A stretch of DNA of 7,783 nt from NCBI GenBank assembly GCA_023251195.1, contig JAHEZG010000187.1:1-7783 (forward strand). The letters run 5' to 3'. The translations under genes were made by a program, and so were the position numbers. Below the pieces are notes generated by a model. It saw nothing but the letters and a program-made list of their open reading frames with translations, was not told the origin of the DNA and did not search any database. Each line of letters starts with the position of its first letter. The first letter of the stretch is position 1. Of this stretch, positions 7,142 to 7,783 are shown piece by piece. This DNA is from Chitinophagaceae bacterium (lineage in GTDB: Bacteria; Bacteroidota; Bacteroidia; Chitinophagales; UBA10324).

Positions 7142-7384
7142 ATGGAAACACCGGAAATATTAAATCAATTACAAACCATTTTCAGGTCTGTTATGGATAA
7201 TGAAGACATTCAACTGACTGATACCACTACAGCAATTGATGTAGAAGAATGGGATTCCATTACGCACATTCAACTGATTGTAGCAGTTGAAAAATTTTTT
7301 AAAATAAAATTTAACGCCGCCGAAATACGCGCCTTTAAAAATGTGGGTGAACTGGCCAGCACAATAAAATCTAAGCTCGCCTGA
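7142..7384 (+). CDS. Free-standing acyl carrier protein
   Basis: This 80-residue acidic protein has the length and four-helix pattern of a type II ACP. The phosphopantetheine site is S39 in EEWDSITHIQLI (D38-S39-I40, matching the DSL/DSI signature), followed by EKFFKIKF and the helix-4 segment VGELASTI. A 4'-phosphopantetheinyl transferase, not seen here, would convert it to the holo form. The EWDS version of the motif is typical of carrier proteins in FkbH-type and other specialised clusters rather than the fatty-acid AcpP (usually GADSLD), so it is probably dedicated to this operon. It lies 13 bp after the methyltransferase gene and 3 bp before the VOC gene, and is the likely acceptor for the FkbH-loaded unit. 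Confidence 0.93.
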   Translation: METPEILNQLQTIFRSVMDNEDIQLTDTTTAIDVEEWDSITHIQLIVAVEKFFKIKFNAAEIRAFKNVGELASTIKSKLA

Positions 7385-7387
7385 TTA

Positions 7388-7777
7388 ATGAAGCTGCATC
7401 ACATCGGAGCAATAGTTGACAGCATTGATGATGCGTGCAAATCATATGGCTTATTGCTCAACAAAAAATTTGAGGTCAATAAAATTAACATCGCTTCACA
7501 GCAGGTAAATGTTTGCTTTATTTCCATTGCCAATGATACGCTGCTTGAACTCATTGAAAAGGCAGGCGAAAATTCAGCCATCTCGCGGATGCAGTCAAAG
7601 GGATTTACTTTTTATCATCTGGGATACAAAGTGGTTGATTTTGAAAAAGCAATCGCCGAGCTGGAAGAAAAAAATTTTAAACAACTCAATACATTTTATT
7701 CCGAAGCTTTTCAGAATAAAAAATGTGCGTTTTTATATTCGCCCGAAATGCACCTCATAGAAATTATTGAAGAATAA
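7388..7777 (+). CDS. VOC-fold protein related to methylmalonyl-CoA epimerase
   Basis: This 129-residue protein covers two beta-alpha-beta-beta-beta modules of the vicinal oxygen chelate fold. It starts MKLHHIGAIVDSIDDA and has LLELIEKAGENSAISRM (52-68), FYHLGYKVVDFEKAI (75-89) and FLYSPEMHLIEIIEE (115-129), matching the order in methylmalonyl-CoA epimerase. The four probable metal ligands are all present: H5, E54, H77 and E125. The loop before the last ligand is shorter than the KSTNG loop of true methylmalonyl-CoA epimerases (seen at the left edge of this window), so CoA may not be the substrate. It begins 3 bp after the ACP stop, so translational coupling is likely. It may epimerise or isomerise an acyl unit carried by the ACP; this is inference. 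A lyase or other VOC reaction is also possible. Confidence 0.85.
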   Translation: MKLHHIGAIVDSIDDACKSYGLLLNKKFEVNKINIASQQVNVCFISIANDTLLELIEKAGENSAISRMQSKGFTFYHLGYKVVDFEKAIAELEEKNFKQLNTFYSEAFQNKKCAFLYSPEMHLIEIIEE

Positions 7778-7783
7778 CCACCG

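Overview
The window looks like chromosomal DNA from a Bacteroidota species. One gene encodes a secreted protein with a type IX secretion (T9SS) type A sorting domain and an Omp28-like domain, both typical of this phylum. The genes generally lack purine-rich Shine-Dalgarno sequences, the DNA is moderately AT-rich, and a TAnnTTTG-type -7 promoter box lies just ahead of the main operon. No rRNA, tRNA, IS element, CRISPR array or phage gene was seen.

Left part (1-2154). The window opens inside the last codons of a + strand gene that reads as methylmalonyl-CoA epimerase (ends at 80). A short intergenic stretch follows with an imperfect long hairpin and a degenerate repeat. Next come two minus-strand genes, probably co-transcribed: a secreted amidohydrolase-like protein (853-2154) and trmB, the tRNA m7G46 methyltransferase (173-814). 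The amidohydrolase-like protein lacks several of the metal ligands usual in its superfamily, and its signal peptide coding region contains what looks like a copy of a dispersed repeat.

Middle part (2155-4489). A divergent intergenic region of about 165 bp precedes a 682-residue exported protein with an N-terminal lectin-like region, an Ig/CARDB-like region, an Omp28/thioredoxin-like domain with a CQWC motif, and a T9SS tail. A strong intrinsic terminator at 4393-4428 closes it and insulates the next operon.

Right part (4490-7777). Four tightly packed + strand genes (gaps of 2, 13 and 3 bp) encode an FkbH-like HAD-IIIC protein, a SAM-dependent methyltransferase, a free-standing acyl carrier protein and a VOC-fold protein related to methylmalonyl-CoA epimerase. 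In characterised systems FkbH enzymes load a glyceryl unit from 1,3-bisphosphoglycerate onto an ACP. The set therefore suggests a pathway that builds and modifies a small ACP-bound acyl unit, with the methyltransferase and the VOC protein as candidate tailoring enzymes. The final product is not visible, and the operon probably continues beyond the right edge. This operon is the most interesting part of the window.
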